Below are positions 9,204-19,289 of a stretch of 64,000 bases of DNA, one piece after another. A program made the translations under genes and the position numbers. The stretch comes from Moraxella sp. VT-16-12. Lineage in GTDB: Bacteria > Pseudomonadota > Gammaproteobacteria > Pseudomonadales > Moraxellaceae. Every line of letters starts with the position of its first letter. Within the stretch, counting starts at the first letter, position 1. Below the pieces are notes generated by a model, which saw nothing but the letters and a program-made list of their open reading frames with translations, was not told the origin of the DNA and did not search any database. The stretch spans positions 1-64,000 of the forward strand of contig NZ_NKHK02000005.1 of the NCBI RefSeq assembly GCF_002224245.2. Reading direction: 5' to 3'.

Positions 9204-9233
9204 AAAAAAGGCAAAACCACGCTTTGCCTTTTT
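9204..9233 (-). terminator. Terminator after the TerD gene at 9247
   Basis: Inverted repeat AAAGGCAAA / TTTGCCTTT with a seven-base loop and T run on the minus strand, placed a few bases past the TerD stop. It would reduce readthrough into the TerF-like gene. Confidence 0.75.
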
Positions 9234-9246
9234 TGGATTGTTGGGC

Positions 9247-9822
9247 TTATACTGCCACGCCATATGAGCTTGCCAAAGGCCCAAGACCACCAGCAAAACC
9301 CTGACCTACGGCACGAAACTTCCATTCGCCGTTGTGCTTATATAGCTCACCAAAAATCATCGCTGTCTCAGTCGAGCTGTCTTCGGACAAATCATAACGA
9401 GCCACTTCTGTGCCACCTTGGGCATTGACAATGCGGATATAAGCATCGCCCACTTGACCAAAGTTTTGGTTGCGAGCTTGACCATCATAAATCACCGCAC
9501 AAAACACCACTTTGGCAACATCGGCAGGCACTTTTGTCAAATCCACCTTGATGACTTCATCATCACCATCGCCTTCACCGGTGCGGTTGTCGCCTGTATG
9601 CTCAACAGAACCGTCCGTGGATTTTAGGTTGTTAAAAAAGATAAAATCGCTGTCAGCACGCACTTTGCCATCTTCTTTGACCAAAAATGCTACCGCATCT
9701 AGGTCAAAGGCTTGACCATCTGTGGCACGGGGATTCCAACCCAAACCAACCGTCATTTGAGATAAGGTGGGAGCTTCTTTTGAAAGATTGACGTTACCGC
9801 CTTTGGTTAAACTGATTGCCAT
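9247..9822 (-). CDS. terD: TerD family protein (copy 1)
   Basis: A 191-residue canonical TerD protein: [18 protein letters not shown] start, FDLDAV calcium segment, [13 protein letters not shown] loop, and [18 protein letters not shown] end. Members bind calcium through the acidic loops and are needed for tellurite, colicin and phage resistance in Ter systems. The start at 9822 is the family start; the frame extends to 9864 but has no site or homology there. It is highly similar to the copy at 11104-11682, with the DUF475 membrane protein gene between them, which suggests a tandem duplication or TerD/TerE pair. Confidence 0.93.
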   Translation of the reverse strand: MAISLTKGGNVNLSKEAPTLSQMTVGLGWNPRATDGQAFDLDAVAFLVKEDGKVRADSDFIFFNNLKSTDGSVEHTGDNRTGEGDGDDEVIKVDLTKVPADVAKVVFCAVIYDGQARNQNFGQVGDAYIRIVNAQGGTEVARYDLSEDSSTETAMIFGELYKHNGEWKFRAVGQGFAGGLGPLASSYGVAV

Positions 9823-9842
9823 AATGATATTCCTATAAAAAT

Positions 9843-9871
9843 AAAACGTGAGCATGGTACTCACGTTTTAC
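9843..9871 (-). terminator. Terminator after the DUF475 gene
   Basis: Perfect stem AAAACGTGAG / CTCACGTTTT with a short loop and flanking T on the minus strand, about 60 bases past the DUF475 stop and overlapping the leader of TerD copy 1. Confidence 0.7.
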
Positions 9872-9931
9872 TATAACAAACAACCTAGCTTTAGACAAAA
9901 CAATTTTGTTACGCTATGTATCTAAATCTTG

Positions 9932-11002
9932 TCATTCGTCGGCTTTTTCCAACGCTTCATTTTTGCGATATTTGATAGACGCAATCAAACTTGCCACAAT
10001 AAAGGCAATACCAATCAGCCCTGTGATGACTTCTGGCACATGAAACTTCATAGAAATCAGCATGATAATCGCCAACGCACCAATGGCATAATGAGCTCCA
10101 TGTTCTAGATAAACAAACTCATCTAGTGTACCTTTTTCTACCAAAAAGATGGTCATAGAACGCACAAACATCGCCCCAATCGCCAAACCAATCATGATAA
10201 TCACCACATCATTGGTGATGGCAAACGCCCCAATCACACCATCAAAACTAAACGACGCGTCCAAAACTTCTAGATACAAAAAACCTGCGATACCACCTTT
10301 GGCAATCGCTCCAGCCACTTCGTTACCATCAATACTGTCTTCTTCGTCTTCGCCTTCAAGCAGGGTAGATAGGACATTGACGCCCATATAAATCAAAATG
10401 CCCCACACGCCCGCCATCAGCACGGCTGATTTGTAGGCTTCATCTACCCATGTCAAAGAAATCATCAAGGTAATAATCGCCACAAACACACTCATGGCAT
10501 CAACTTTGCCAAAACGAGCAAGGCGTTTTTCTAGCCAATCAAACCAGTGAATGTCTTTATCATCAAACACAAAGTTTAAAAACACCAGTAGCAAAAACAT
10601 ACCCCCAAAGGCCGCAATCTCAGCATGATGCGCCATCAGCTTGGCGGAGTATTCTTTGGGGTTATTCAGTGCCAGTTGTACCACCTCGCCCATGCCCATA
10701 TCGGCAGTTACCGCCACAATGACGATGGGAAACACCAAACGCATACCAAATACAGCAATGAGCATACCCACCGTCAAAAAGATGGTTTTCCAAAATTTAT
10801 CCCAATGCTTTAAAACAGACGCATTGACCACCGCATTATCAAAAGACAAGGAGATTTCCATCATTGCCAGCACCAAAGTGATAAACAGTGCAGACAACAG
10901 TGCCGCCACACCACCATGAGTGTAGCCCCAATAAGCCGCACCAATCAAGGCGACAATGGTAAAGACAATGTCAAAATAAAAATGTTTTAGATTTTTCATC
11001 AT
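9932..11002 (-). CDS. DUF475/TerC-like integral membrane protein
   Basis: A 356-residue protein with about nine membrane helices. The conserved acidic membrane motifs of the TerC/DUF475 superfamily are visible: MEISLSFDNAVVNA near 47-60 and LDASFSFDGVIGAFAI near 245-260, which are likely metal-ion sites. TerC proteins are inner membrane partners of TerD in tellurite and metal stress, and relatives have been linked to manganese export. The start is chosen at the ATG pair 11002/10999, since the longer frame to 11134 crosses a terminator-like hairpin. It lies between the two canonical TerD genes. Confidence 0.88.
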   Translation of the reverse strand: MMKNLKHFYFDIVFTIVALIGAAYWGYTHGGVAALLSALFITLVLAMMEISLSFDNAVVNASVLKHWDKFWKTIFLTVGMLIAVFGMRLVFPIVIVAVTADMGMGEVVQLALNNPKEYSAKLMAHHAEIAAFGGMFLLLVFLNFVFDDKDIHWFDWLEKRLARFGKVDAMSVFVAIITLMISLTWVDEAYKSAVLMAGVWGILIYMGVNVLSTLLEGEDEEDSIDGNEVAGAIAKGGIAGFLYLEVLDASFSFDGVIGAFAITNDVVIIMIGLAIGAMFVRSMTIFLVEKGTLDEFVYLEHGAHYAIGALAIIMLISMKFHVPEVITGLIGIAFIVASLIASIKYRKNEALEKADE

Positions 11003-11029
11003 AAATGATAGTTCCAATAAATAAGGCAC

Positions 11030-11062
11030 AAAAAAGCGGTAATTCAAATTACCACCTTTTTG
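11030..11062 (-). terminator. Probable terminator between TerD copy 2 and DUF475
   Basis: Stem GGTAAT / ATTACC flanked by A and T runs, just past the TerD stop on the minus strand. The stem is short with one mismatch at its base, so it may be only partial. Confidence 0.5.
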
Positions 11063-11103
11063 TATAAAATACAATGATTGTTGGTTGTGACTATGTAAGA
11101 AAG

Positions 11104-11682
11104 TTATCCAATCATAATTCCGTACTGATGACACATTGCTGCCAGTCCGCCACTATATCCTTGACCCACCGCACGAAATTTCCATTCACCATTATGACGA
11201 TACACTTCACCAAACACCATCGCTGTCTCTACTGAATAATCCTCCGCCAAATCAAAACGCACCACTTCGGCACCTGTTTGTTCATTGACCACACGAATAA
11301 AGGCGTTGGCAACTTGTCCAAAGTTCTGGTTGCGAAGCTGGGCATCATGAATGGTGACAGTAATGGCAATTTTATCAATATCAGGTGCAATACGAGTCAA
11401 ATCTACTTTGATGATTTCATCATCGCCATCGCCAAGTCCTGTGCGGTTGTCGCCTGTATGCTCAACAGCACCATCAACGGATTTTAGCTGATTATAAAAA
11501 ATAAAATCATGGTCGCCACGCACTTTGCCTGTACCTGTCAGCAAAAAAGCACTGGCATCTAAGTCAAAATCTTGACCTGAAGTGACACGCTCATCCCAGC
11601 CCAATCCGATAAGCAGTTTGGTTAAAGTTGGGTCAGTTTTTGATAAAGAAAGATTGCCACCTTTGCTTAGTGAGATTGCCAT
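11104..11682 (-). CDS. TerD family protein (copy 2)
   Basis: A 192-residue canonical TerD/TerE protein: [18 protein letters not shown] start, FDLDAS segment, [13 protein letters not shown] calcium loop, [18 protein letters not shown] end. It is the first ter gene of the cluster in transcription order. The start at 11682 matches the family start; a longer frame to 11721 lacks support. It differs from copy 1 mainly at surface positions. Whether it is TerD or TerE cannot be decided from sequence alone, so no symbol is given. Confidence 0.93.
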   Translation of the reverse strand: MAISLSKGGNLSLSKTDPTLTKLLIGLGWDERVTSGQDFDLDASAFLLTGTGKVRGDHDFIFYNQLKSVDGAVEHTGDNRTGLGDGDDEIIKVDLTRIAPDIDKIAITVTIHDAQLRNQNFGQVANAFIRVVNEQTGAEVVRFDLAEDYSVETAMVFGEVYRHNGEWKFRAVGQGYSGGLAAMCHQYGIMIG

Positions 11683-11783
11683 AAATACTCCAAATAAAAC
11701 CCATTTGAGCCAATTTAACACAAATAAATGATAAATACAATGCCATCTGTCAGCTTGTTGCCATATTGTTACAAATGAGAAAC

Positions 11784-12634
<851 letters not shown>

Positions 12635-12681
12635 TCAAAATCAGTTATGATAATAAAAATCAACAACATAGGGGAAAAAAC

Positions 12682-13077
12682 ATGAACGTCTTAACCATAG
12701 CCGACCAAACTATGACAGGCGATGTGATGTATGAGCTTGTCATCAAATTTGACACACCAACCATCACCGCCCAAGAACTCATCACTCGCCGTGTCCGCAC
12801 CGAAGTGTATGCTTATAACCAAAAAGCAGAACACGCCATCAATCCTGTCAGTCTCATCATACCAACTGACCAAGAACGAATTTTAAATGGCAAACCAACC
12901 GTCCGCAAGTTTATTGACCCTGACAAACAAGTGCAAATCGCCCTTGATGCCTTTAAAAATAACGGCTTTTTTATTTTGGTGGATGACAGACAGCTCACTA
13001 AGCTTGATGACACCATCACCATCACGCCTGATACCAAAGTAAATTTTATTAAACTGACGCCCTTAGTTGGCGGCTGA
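12682..13077 (+). CDS. Unrecognised small protein paired with DUF4132 gene
   Basis: A 131-residue protein that I do not recognise. It has no signal peptide or membrane segment and looks like a soluble alpha/beta protein. Several TITP/TITPDT stretches at the end suggest a beta-rich C-terminus. AGGGG seven bases before the ATG supports the start. It lies 15 bases upstream of the DUF4132 gene and both have good ribosome sites, so they form a two-gene operon diverging from coaD. Confidence 0.8.
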   Translation: MNVLTIADQTMTGDVMYELVIKFDTPTITAQELITRRVRTEVYAYNQKAEHAINPVSLIIPTDQERILNGKPTVRKFIDPDKQVQIALDAFKNNGFFILVDDRQLTKLDDTITITPDTKVNFIKLTPLVGG

Positions 13078-13092
13078 TGATAAGGATTATCC

Positions 13093-15636
13093 ATGAATAA
13101 TACCGTACCTAGCCTATTATCCAAAGAAAGCAATGAATTTTATCGCACGCTACTAGATGAGATTATCAAAAATGACAAATCTACACATTATGAAAAAAGT
13201 GTAACCAATAACACGCCCTACCAAAACTGGGTAAAGTCTGCCAGCAACCATCAAAGGGTGGAATTTTTGGTGTTTTGTATTGAAAAAATACGGGGCATTG
13301 ACCGTCAAAACACCCTATTTACTAAAAAAAGTCATATTCATCTAAATAACTATAACTCTATGCAAGTATGCGTTGCCACTGCCATCATGCGTAAAGCCAT
13401 CACCCTGAGCGAAGATGATGTGGTGCTCATTTTGCACGCCATGTTTGCTGATAATGGACTTACCAAGGACGAATATGATTTTTATCCTTTAAATTATTTT
13501 TTAAAGCACTTAGAAAAACAATATATGGACAAATTATCACCACGTTTAGCTGGTGAGATAAGCACCGCTCTGCAAAACTTTGATGACTTTGCCAAAGTAA
13601 AAGGGTCATGGTGGTATCACGATAAAGACCGCCTAAAACAGGTGGCTCGCTTTAAGGCATTGCTTGGCGGCAGTGATACGGCAGAGTTTGCCAATGACGA
13701 TAAGTTTGCCAGATTTGCCAATCCCATGCTGTCCGCCTTACCAAACACCACCCAAGCGATTTGGTATAAAATTTTAAATCTTGCCAGCACCGCAACTGCG
13801 TCCAAGCCCAGCCAAAAATACCTAAATGACATCAAAAAACTGATAGATGAGCTTGGGGCAGATGACTTTGAGCAGATGGTGCAGGCGTGGTTTGATTGGC
13901 TTGTCCACCATAAAGACAGCACAGAAATGGTGCAACAACATAGTTATGATTACTTTGACAAAGTCAATGTCATCACAGGCATCAATACCACCATCATCAA
14001 AGGTTTGGCGTGGGCGTGCGTGTGGACAAATAATAAAGCAACCATACTGGCACTAAGCTCGCTTGCGGTGCGTGGTTATGAAAAAATCAAAGGCTTTGGG
14101 GCAAGCTATCCTAGCATCAGCAATGCCTGCATTTACACCCTATATCGCAACGACCACCCCCAAGGCATCGCCCAACTGTCTCGGCTATTGACCAAAATCA
14201 AACAGACCAACGCCCAAAAACTCATCACAAGCTACCTAGATGACATTGCCACCAGTCAAGGAGTGAGTCGTGATGACCTAGAAGATATGGCGGTAGATGA
14301 TTTTGGGTTGGTAGATGGCAAATTGACTGTCAAGTTTAATGATTACACTTGCACATTACGCATCATTGGCGTGGGTAAGACCGAGCTGTCTTGGCAAAAA
14401 CCAGATGGCACACCCCAAAAAAGCATTCCAAGCATTGTCAAAGAACATCATGCCGACGCTTTAAAAGAGCTAAAAGCCACCCAAAAACTCATCAATACCA
14501 CGCTCACCGCCCAAAAAGACCGCCTAGACCGCCTATTAAGAAGTGAGCGACAGGTGAGCTTGGAGCATGCCAAACGGTATTATTTTCATCATGGCTTGAT
14601 GAGTTATTTGACTTGCCCACTCATTTGGACGTTTTATGACAAAGGCAACCGCACTCAATCCGCCCTTTATCATGATGGCGTGTGGATAGATGAGATGGGG
14701 CAAATGGTGGACATATCCGCCTATGAGCGTGTGGGGCTGTTTCACCCTGCACTTAGCACGACAGATAGTGTCAGACATTGGCGCAGTTTATTGATGGATA
14801 AGCTGATTTTTCAGCCAATCAAGCAAGCCTACCGTGAAATTTATCTTTTGACAGATGCTGAAATAAATACACGCACTTATTCCAACCGCTTTGCTTCTCA
14901 TATTCTAAAACAGCACCAGTACCTAAACCTTGCCAAAGGGCGTGGCTGGTATGGACAACTGGCTGGGGCATGGGACGGTGGTTATGATGACGTTACGGTG
15001 AGTATCAAACTGCCAGAATACGAGCTGACGGCTGAGTTTTGGACATATCCTGTGGATAGCAATGACGCCTTTAATAACACGGGCATTTGGGATTATGTCA
15101 GCACCGACCAAGTGCGATTTTTGGACAAAAATGGCGAACCCATCAACTTAGTTGATGTGCCTGCACGCATATTTTCAGAAATTTTGCGAGATGTGGATTT
15201 GTTTGTGGGCGTGTCAAGCGTGGGTAATGACCCCACATGGGCAGATAATGGCGGACTGCCCAATCACAGAAGCTACTGGCAGAGCTATTCTTTTGGGGAT
15301 TTAAGCGAAATTGCCAAAAACCGCAAACAAACCTTAGAGCTGTTATTGCCACGCTTGGCTGTTGGTAAGGTTGCTCACATTGATGATAAATTTGTGGTGG
15401 TACAAGGCAAACTTCGCACCTATAAAATCCACATTGGCAGCACCAACATTTTGATGACCCCCAACGACCAGTACCTGTGTATCGTGCCTGACCGCAGCAA
15501 AAAAGACGTTGCCAAAAATGTCTTTATTCCTTTTGAAGGCGATGCAGGACTGAGCACCATCATCTCAAAAGCCTTGCTACTGATGAATGATGACAAAATC
15601 ACCGACCCCACAATCATCTCACAAATCAAGCGATAA
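13093..15636 (+). CDS. DUF4132 domain protein
   Basis: An 847-residue soluble protein. The C-terminal third carries the DUF4132 signature, with the segment DVPARIFSEILRDVDLFVGV followed by SVGNDPTWADNGG near 690-730 and a conserved ending that reads like ATP-independent repair or binding modules of MolR/YehI-type proteins. The N-terminal two thirds are helical and look like repeats, without a named domain. DUF4132 proteins often sit with MoxR ATPases and VWA proteins; here a VWA-TerD protein is 4 kb away. Function unknown. AAGGATTATCC precedes the ATG. Confidence 0.85.
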   Translation: MNNTVPSLLSKESNEFYRTLLDEIIKNDKSTHYEKSVTNNTPYQNWVKSASNHQRVEFLVFCIEKIRGIDRQNTLFTKKSHIHLNNYNSMQVCVATAIMRKAITLSEDDVVLILHAMFADNGLTKDEYDFYPLNYFLKHLEKQYMDKLSPRLAGEISTALQNFDDFAKVKGSWWYHDKDRLKQVARFKALLGGSDTAEFANDDKFARFANPMLSALPNTTQAIWYKILNLASTATASKPSQKYLNDIKKLIDELGADDFEQMVQAWFDWLVHHKDSTEMVQQHSYDYFDKVNVITGINTTIIKGLAWACVWTNNKATILALSSLAVRGYEKIKGFGASYPSISNACIYTLYRNDHPQGIAQLSRLLTKIKQTNAQKLITSYLDDIATSQGVSRDDLEDMAVDDFGLVDGKLTVKFNDYTCTLRIIGVGKTELSWQKPDGTPQKSIPSIVKEHHADALKELKATQKLINTTLTAQKDRLDRLLRSERQVSLEHAKRYYFHHGLMSYLTCPLIWTFYDKGNRTQSALYHDGVWIDEMGQMVDISAYERVGLFHPALSTTDSVRHWRSLLMDKLIFQPIKQAYREIYLLTDAEINTRTYSNRFASHILKQHQYLNLAKGRGWYGQLAGAWDGGYDDVTVSIKLPEYELTAEFWTYPVDSNDAFNNTGIWDYVSTDQVRFLDKNGEPINLVDVPARIFSEILRDVDLFVGVSSVGNDPTWADNGGLPNHRSYWQSYSFGDLSEIAKNRKQTLELLLPRLAVGKVAHIDDKFVVVQGKLRTYKIHIGSTNILMTPNDQYLCIVPDRSKKDVAKNVFIPFEGDAGLSTIISKALLLMNDDKITDPTIISQIKR

Positions 15637-15663
15637 AAAAGAGCGGTCAATCCGCTCTTTTTA
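15636..15663. terminator. Bidirectional terminator between DUF4132 and nfsA
   Basis: Stem AAAAGAGCGG / CCGCTCTTTT with a TCAA-type loop and T run, between two converging genes and serving both. Confidence 0.85.
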
Positions 15664-15669
15664 TAACAT

Positions 15670-16452
15670 TTAGCGTTTGGCAAAGCCTTGTGATTGCAGA
15701 TAATCCAGCATAAAAGGACGCACATCACCACCAAAGGTTTGGGCGATTTGAGTTTTCCAATCCAAATCCAACCCACGCCCATGATAGTAGGCTTTCACTT
15801 CATCATTATAAGCAGATAACGCTTCATCGCTTGGCGTTTGATAAGTATCTACCGACACCAACACATCCAAGGGCAGGCGTGGGCGTTGGGATTGGTTGAT
15901 TTTTGACTCCCAGTCAGGGTGTCCCAAACACAGCCCAAATAATGGCACAACGTGTTTTGGCAAATCCAGCACTTGGCTGGCTCGGGCAATGTCATTACGC
16001 AAAGAACCAATAAACACGCCCCCCAAACCCAAACTTTCTGCGGCTGCCAGCATATTTTGAGCCATGAGTGCCACATCAATCGCCCCAATCAATAGCACTT
16101 CCGTCCAGTCCGTATTGACATCAGCAAGGGCGTGATGACGATAAGCGTCCGCACAAAACACCAAATATTCAGCACAGCTTTCTACATAGCCATGCCCCAA
16201 TCGCTTGCCATCAGCCAACGCCTGCTCGTACTCATCAGCACTCATATCGCAAGACACCTGACGCAAAGCGGTGCGTTTAGTAGCGTCCACCACACGTATG
16301 ACACTCGCCGCTTGCAGATAGCTTGATGTGGATACCGCTCGCCCTGCTTCTAAAATGGCGGTCAACATGTCATCAGAAATCGGCTCGCCTGTGTATTTAC
16401 GCACCGAACGGTGATTAAGTAGCGTTTCTAGGGTTGGCTGACTGTTTAGCAT
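15670..16452 (-). CDS. nfsA: NfsA-type flavin nitroreductase
   Basis: A 260-residue FMN-dependent NADPH nitroreductase of the NfsA/Frp group, which reduces nitroaromatics and quinones. Signs: HRSVRKYTGEPI near 14-25 for FMN phosphate binding, GGVFIGSLRND near 140-150, LFGLCLGHP near 170 and a long C-terminal excursion typical of NfsA. Length slightly over the E. coli 240. Monocistronic. Confidence 0.88.
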   Translation of the reverse strand: MLNSQPTLETLLNHRSVRKYTGEPISDDMLTAILEAGRAVSTSSYLQAASVIRVVDATKRTALRQVSCDMSADEYEQALADGKRLGHGYVESCAEYLVFCADAYRHHALADVNTDWTEVLLIGAIDVALMAQNMLAAAESLGLGGVFIGSLRNDIARASQVLDLPKHVVPLFGLCLGHPDWESKINQSQRPRLPLDVLVSVDTYQTPSDEALSAYNDEVKAYYHGRGLDLDWKTQIAQTFGGDVRPFMLDYLQSQGFAKR

Positions 16453-16520
16453 AAAAATTCTCCAAAAAATTTAGATTATCTTAACAAGCTTTTATCACAA
16501 AGGCAAATTTGTTTTGTGGT

Positions 16521-16549
16521 TTGTGTTTGACCCCCAAATCTCTTATAAT
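16521..16549 (+). promoter_or_regulatory. smpB promoter
   Basis: -35 TTGTGT (16521-16526), 17-base spacer, -10 TATAAT (16544-16549), 36 bases before the smpB ATG. Confidence 0.65.
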
Positions 16550-16584
16550 GGTCATCAACTCAAAACAAACTTGATGAGAAAATC

Positions 16585-17061
16585 ATGTCAAAAAAACCAA
16601 AAAAATCATCAAACCAAATCTGTGCCAACAAAAAAGCCCGCCATGAGTATTTTATTGAAGAAAACTTTGAAGCAGGACTTGTGCTAGAAGGCTGGGAAGT
16701 CAAATCCATCAGAGCGGGCAAAATGGCGATTACTGACGCTTATGTGATTTTTAAAAATGGTGAAGCATTTTTGTTTGGGGCTCACATTCAGCCACTGCTG
16801 ACCAGCTCCACCCACATCAGCCCTGATAATATTCGCACTCGCAAACTGCTACTCAACCGCCGTGAGATTGATAAGCTATTTGGGATGGTCAATCAAAAAG
16901 GCTATGCGGTTGTGCCTTTGTCATGCTACTGGAAAGGCAGCCGAGTCAAATGTGAGATTGCCCTTGCTAAGGGTAAAAAACTCCATGACAAACGAGCCAC
17001 CTTAAAAGAGCGTGATTGGCAAATGGATAAAAAGCGTGGCTTTAAGGCAGATTTACGCTGA
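16585..17061 (+). CDS. smpB: tmRNA-binding protein SmpB
   Basis: Binds tmRNA (ssrA) and guides it to stalled ribosomes in trans-translation. Of 158 residues, the usual length. [17 protein letters not shown] near 14-30, the [11 protein letters not shown] segment and the basic tail [12 protein letters not shown] then [10 protein letters not shown] are family hallmarks. The stop overlaps the start of the next gene by one base (TGATG). Confidence 0.98.
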   Translation: MSKKPKKSSNQICANKKARHEYFIEENFEAGLVLEGWEVKSIRAGKMAITDAYVIFKNGEAFLFGAHIQPLLTSSTHISPDNIRTRKLLLNRREIDKLFGMVNQKGYAVVPLSCYWKGSRVKCEIALAKGKKLHDKRATLKERDWQMDKKRGFKADLR

Positions 17062-17645
17062 TGGACACTGTCCACACCGCCCTAAAACAAGGCAAACTCA
17101 TTGCCTATCCCACCGAAAGCGTTTGGGGCATTGGCTGTGATGCCTTTAACGAGCAGGCGGTACAACATCTTTTAACACTCAAAAACCGCCCCATAGAAAA
17201 AGGGCTGATTGTGCTAACAGCAAACACCCATTTGATACAGCCATTCTTGGCAGACTTGCCCAATGCTCGCCGTGATGAGATTTTAGCCAGTTGGGAGAGC
17301 ACACAAACACAGGCAACCACTTGGCTATTTCCCCTGCCAGACCACCTGCCAGCACCCATACCCACATGGATAACAGGCAATCATGACAGCCTTGCCATTC
17401 GGGTCATCAGACACCCCATCATCGCCCAAATTTGCCAAGAGCTTGCTGATGATGATAACCCTTATGGTTTTTTGGTGTCCACCAGTTGCAACCCCAGCAC
17501 ATCACCGCCTGCCACCAACCTTGCTACTGCCATGGATTATTTTGGCGATAATGATGATGTTATTTTTATCAAAGGAGATACGCTTGGCTATCTTAGCCCA
17601 AGTCAGATACGCTGTGCAACAAGTGGACGTATGATTAGAATTTAA
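17061..17645 (+). CDS. tsaC: Threonylcarbamoyl-AMP synthase (Sua5/YrdC family)
   Basis: A 194-residue YrdC-fold enzyme making threonylcarbamoyl-AMP from threonine, bicarbonate and ATP for t6A37 tRNA modification. The motif GKLIAYPTESVWGIGCDA near 11-28, KNRPIEKGLI near 45, and the late STSCNPS segment, which matches the SAN loop region, are visible. Length fits TsaC (about 190), without the Sua5 domain. Coupled to smpB by overlap. Confidence 0.92.
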   Translation: MDTVHTALKQGKLIAYPTESVWGIGCDAFNEQAVQHLLTLKNRPIEKGLIVLTANTHLIQPFLADLPNARRDEILASWESTQTQATTWLFPLPDHLPAPIPTWITGNHDSLAIRVIRHPIIAQICQELADDDNPYGFLVSTSCNPSTSPPATNLATAMDYFGDNDDVIFIKGDTLGYLSPSQIRCATSGRMIRI

Positions 17646-17690
17646 TCATCATTTATCGCAATGCCATTAGTCATTGAGCCAACAAGGTCA

Positions 17691-18233
17691 TCAACAACCC
17701 ATGTAAATGTGCATTTTTACCACGCCTTGTTCACGATAAAACCCTGCAACAGGTTCTTGCTCCTCTTCTCCGCAAGCAGATTCGGTTTTAAATCTAATCC
17801 GCTTAACCAACGCTTGATACTGCTGACTGCTCATTGGGGCAAAAGTGGTATAAAAACCCAAAGCATCACACTCATAACAGCCATAAAAATAGGTCAGACT
17901 TGTGATTTTATGACCAAAAAGCGTGGCGTTTTTTAGGGGAATGGTCGCCTGCAAAGCAATGTCATCTTTATTTTTCACAAATTTTGCAGGGAGCATATCA
18001 GCACGATATGGCATGGGCATGGCAGAATATTTGCCAGTACGAGCATGGTCAGTTAAAGGGTTTTTTGTACGTTCGCTAATGCCTGCCTTAAAGATGCTGG
18101 GCAAAAGTTTGTCATGAAAAATCCCGCCATCATCTGATGCACCTGCCTGCAAATGCCCAAATACAGGTGTCCAGTCCGCTCCATAAGCCACAGAACTGAC
18201 CAACAGTGCCAATACACATAAGGGTTTTTTCAT
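17691..18233 (-). CDS. Unrecognised secreted protein with CxxC motif
   Basis: A 180-residue protein with a signal peptide (basic MKK, hydrophobic core, cleavage likely after VAYGA near 20). It has a CYEC motif and cysteines near the end that might form disulfides in the periplasm. I recognise no family. The ATG at 18233 lies nine bases after AAGGA; the in-frame ATG at 18239 is too near to that site. Just downstream of infC but separated by a terminator. Confidence 0.75.
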   Translation of the reverse strand: MKKPLCVLALLVSSVAYGADWTPVFGHLQAGASDDGGIFHDKLLPSIFKAGISERTKNPLTDHARTGKYSAMPMPYRADMLPAKFVKNKDDIALQATIPLKNATLFGHKITSLTYFYGCYECDALGFYTTFAPMSSQQYQALVKRIRFKTESACGEEEQEPVAGFYREQGVVKMHIYMGC

Positions 18234-18263
18234 TACCATGCTTCCTTATTTTAAAGTCAATAA

Positions 18264-18289
18264 AAATGGCTCGCACCAGCAAGCCATTT
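18264..18289 (-). terminator. infC terminator
   Basis: Stem AAATGGCT / AGCCATTT around a ten-base loop, directly past the infC stop on the minus strand with a T-rich tail. Confidence 0.75.
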
Positions 18290-18294
18290 CATAC

Positions 18295-18816
18295 TCATTT
18301 TTTCTTGGCAGGTCCAAGAAGCATGCCCATCTGCCGACCTTCCACCTTGGGGGCTTGTTCCACACTTGCCACCTCAGCGGTATCTGCAATGATACGTTCT
18401 AGTTGGGCTTTGCCAATCTCTTGATGGCTCATCTCACGCCCACGAAAACGGATAGACACTTTGACCTTGTCCTTGTCTGCTAAAAACTCCATGATTTTAC
18501 GCAGTTTTACCTGATAGTCTGCTTCTTCGGTGCCAGGGCGTAACTTAATCTCTTTAACTTGGGTTTGTTTTTGGTTCTTTTTGGCCTCTTTGGCTTTTTG
18601 CTTTTGTTCATACAAATAGCGTTTGTAGTCCATGATTTTGCACACAGGTGGCTTGGCATCTGGCACGATTTCAACCAAATCAAGGTTACTATCACGAGCG
18701 GCATCAAGTGCCTGTTTTAGGCTCACCACACCAAGCTGCTCACCGTTTGCCTGCACAAGGCGAACTTCTTTGGCACGAATGTCTTCATTGACATTTTGAC
18801 GATTTGACGGTTTAAT
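18295..18816 (-). CDS. infC: Translation initiation factor IF-3 with ATT start
   Basis: Binds the 30S subunit and checks start-codon pairing. With the family N-terminus added the protein has 173 residues: from the start, [20 protein letters not shown] leads into [12 protein letters not shown]. The only well-spaced start is ATT at 18816, eight bases after GGAG; the nearest standard start (GTG at 18756) would cut off the conserved N-terminus. AUU is the known start of E. coli infC and lets IF-3 repress its own translation. The linker [15 protein letters not shown] and FRGREMSH segment are clear. rpmI and rplT, normally next, are absent downstream. Confidence 0.93.
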   Translation of the reverse strand: MKPSNRQNVNEDIRAKEVRLVQANGEQLGVVSLKQALDAARDSNLDLVEIVPDAKPPVCKIMDYKRYLYEQKQKAKEAKKNQKQTQVKEIKLRPGTEEADYQVKLRKIMEFLADKDKVKVSIRFRGREMSHQEIGKAQLERIIADTAEVASVEQAPKVEGRQMGMLLGPAKKK

Positions 18817-18888
18817 AGGTATTACTCCAAATAAAAATATACACTTCTATTCTACCTGTTTTTACGACAAGCCACAAGGACTGTTACA

Positions 18889-18916
18889 AAAAATCCACTT
18901 TTTATGAGTGGATTTT
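18889..18916 (-). terminator. Terminator after the secreted protein gene at 18930
   Basis: Stem AAATCCACT / AGTGGATTT with loop TTTTATG and T run, just past the stop on the minus strand. Confidence 0.8.
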
Positions 18917-18929
18917 TATGGTGGTAATT

Positions 18930-19289
18930 TTAGTTGTCAGAATAAGCACAAAAATTCAAATTCACAAATTCGTCTTTATTGCTGATGACTTTGACGCTGT
19001 ATTTACCTTTACTGGTTGTTTCGTAAGCATAAACTTCTGCACCGTAATTAGTTAAGGTGCGACCTTTGGGGTCTTTGACAATGATGTCGCTTACAACACC
19101 GTCATAGCTGATTTCCAAGGTTTGTTTGGGCAACAAAAACAGCGTAAAAACACGTCCACTTGGCTCACCACTAAACGCACCACAACTGCTACCTTTGGCA
19201 AAGACAATCGGCGTGGTTTTAGTCTTGGCAAAGCTAGTACTAGCAAGACATACGGCACAAACTAACAATAAAGTTTTGGTCAGTTTCAT
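18930..19289 (-). CDS. Unrecognised small secreted protein
   Basis: A 119-residue protein with a clear signal peptide (MKLTKTLLLVCAVCLASTSFA). The mature part is about 98 residues, beta-rich, with two cysteines (SSCGAF and NFCAYS) that could pair. The pattern resembles a periplasmic beta-sandwich such as inhibitor or PPC-like domains, but I cannot assign it. Start at 19289 chosen because the signal peptide starts there; the frame is open to 19331. Confidence 0.75.
   Translation of the reverse strand: MKLTKTLLLVCAVCLASTSFAKTKTTPIVFAKGSSCGAFSGEPSGRVFTLFLLPKQTLEISYDGVVSDIIVKDPKGRTLTNYGAEVYAYETTSKGKYSVKVISNKDEFVNLNFCAYSDN

Noticed and set aside
10999-11134. Longer start for the DUF475 gene
   Set aside because: The extension crosses a terminator-like hairpin and overlaps TerD copy 2; no resemblance to the family there.
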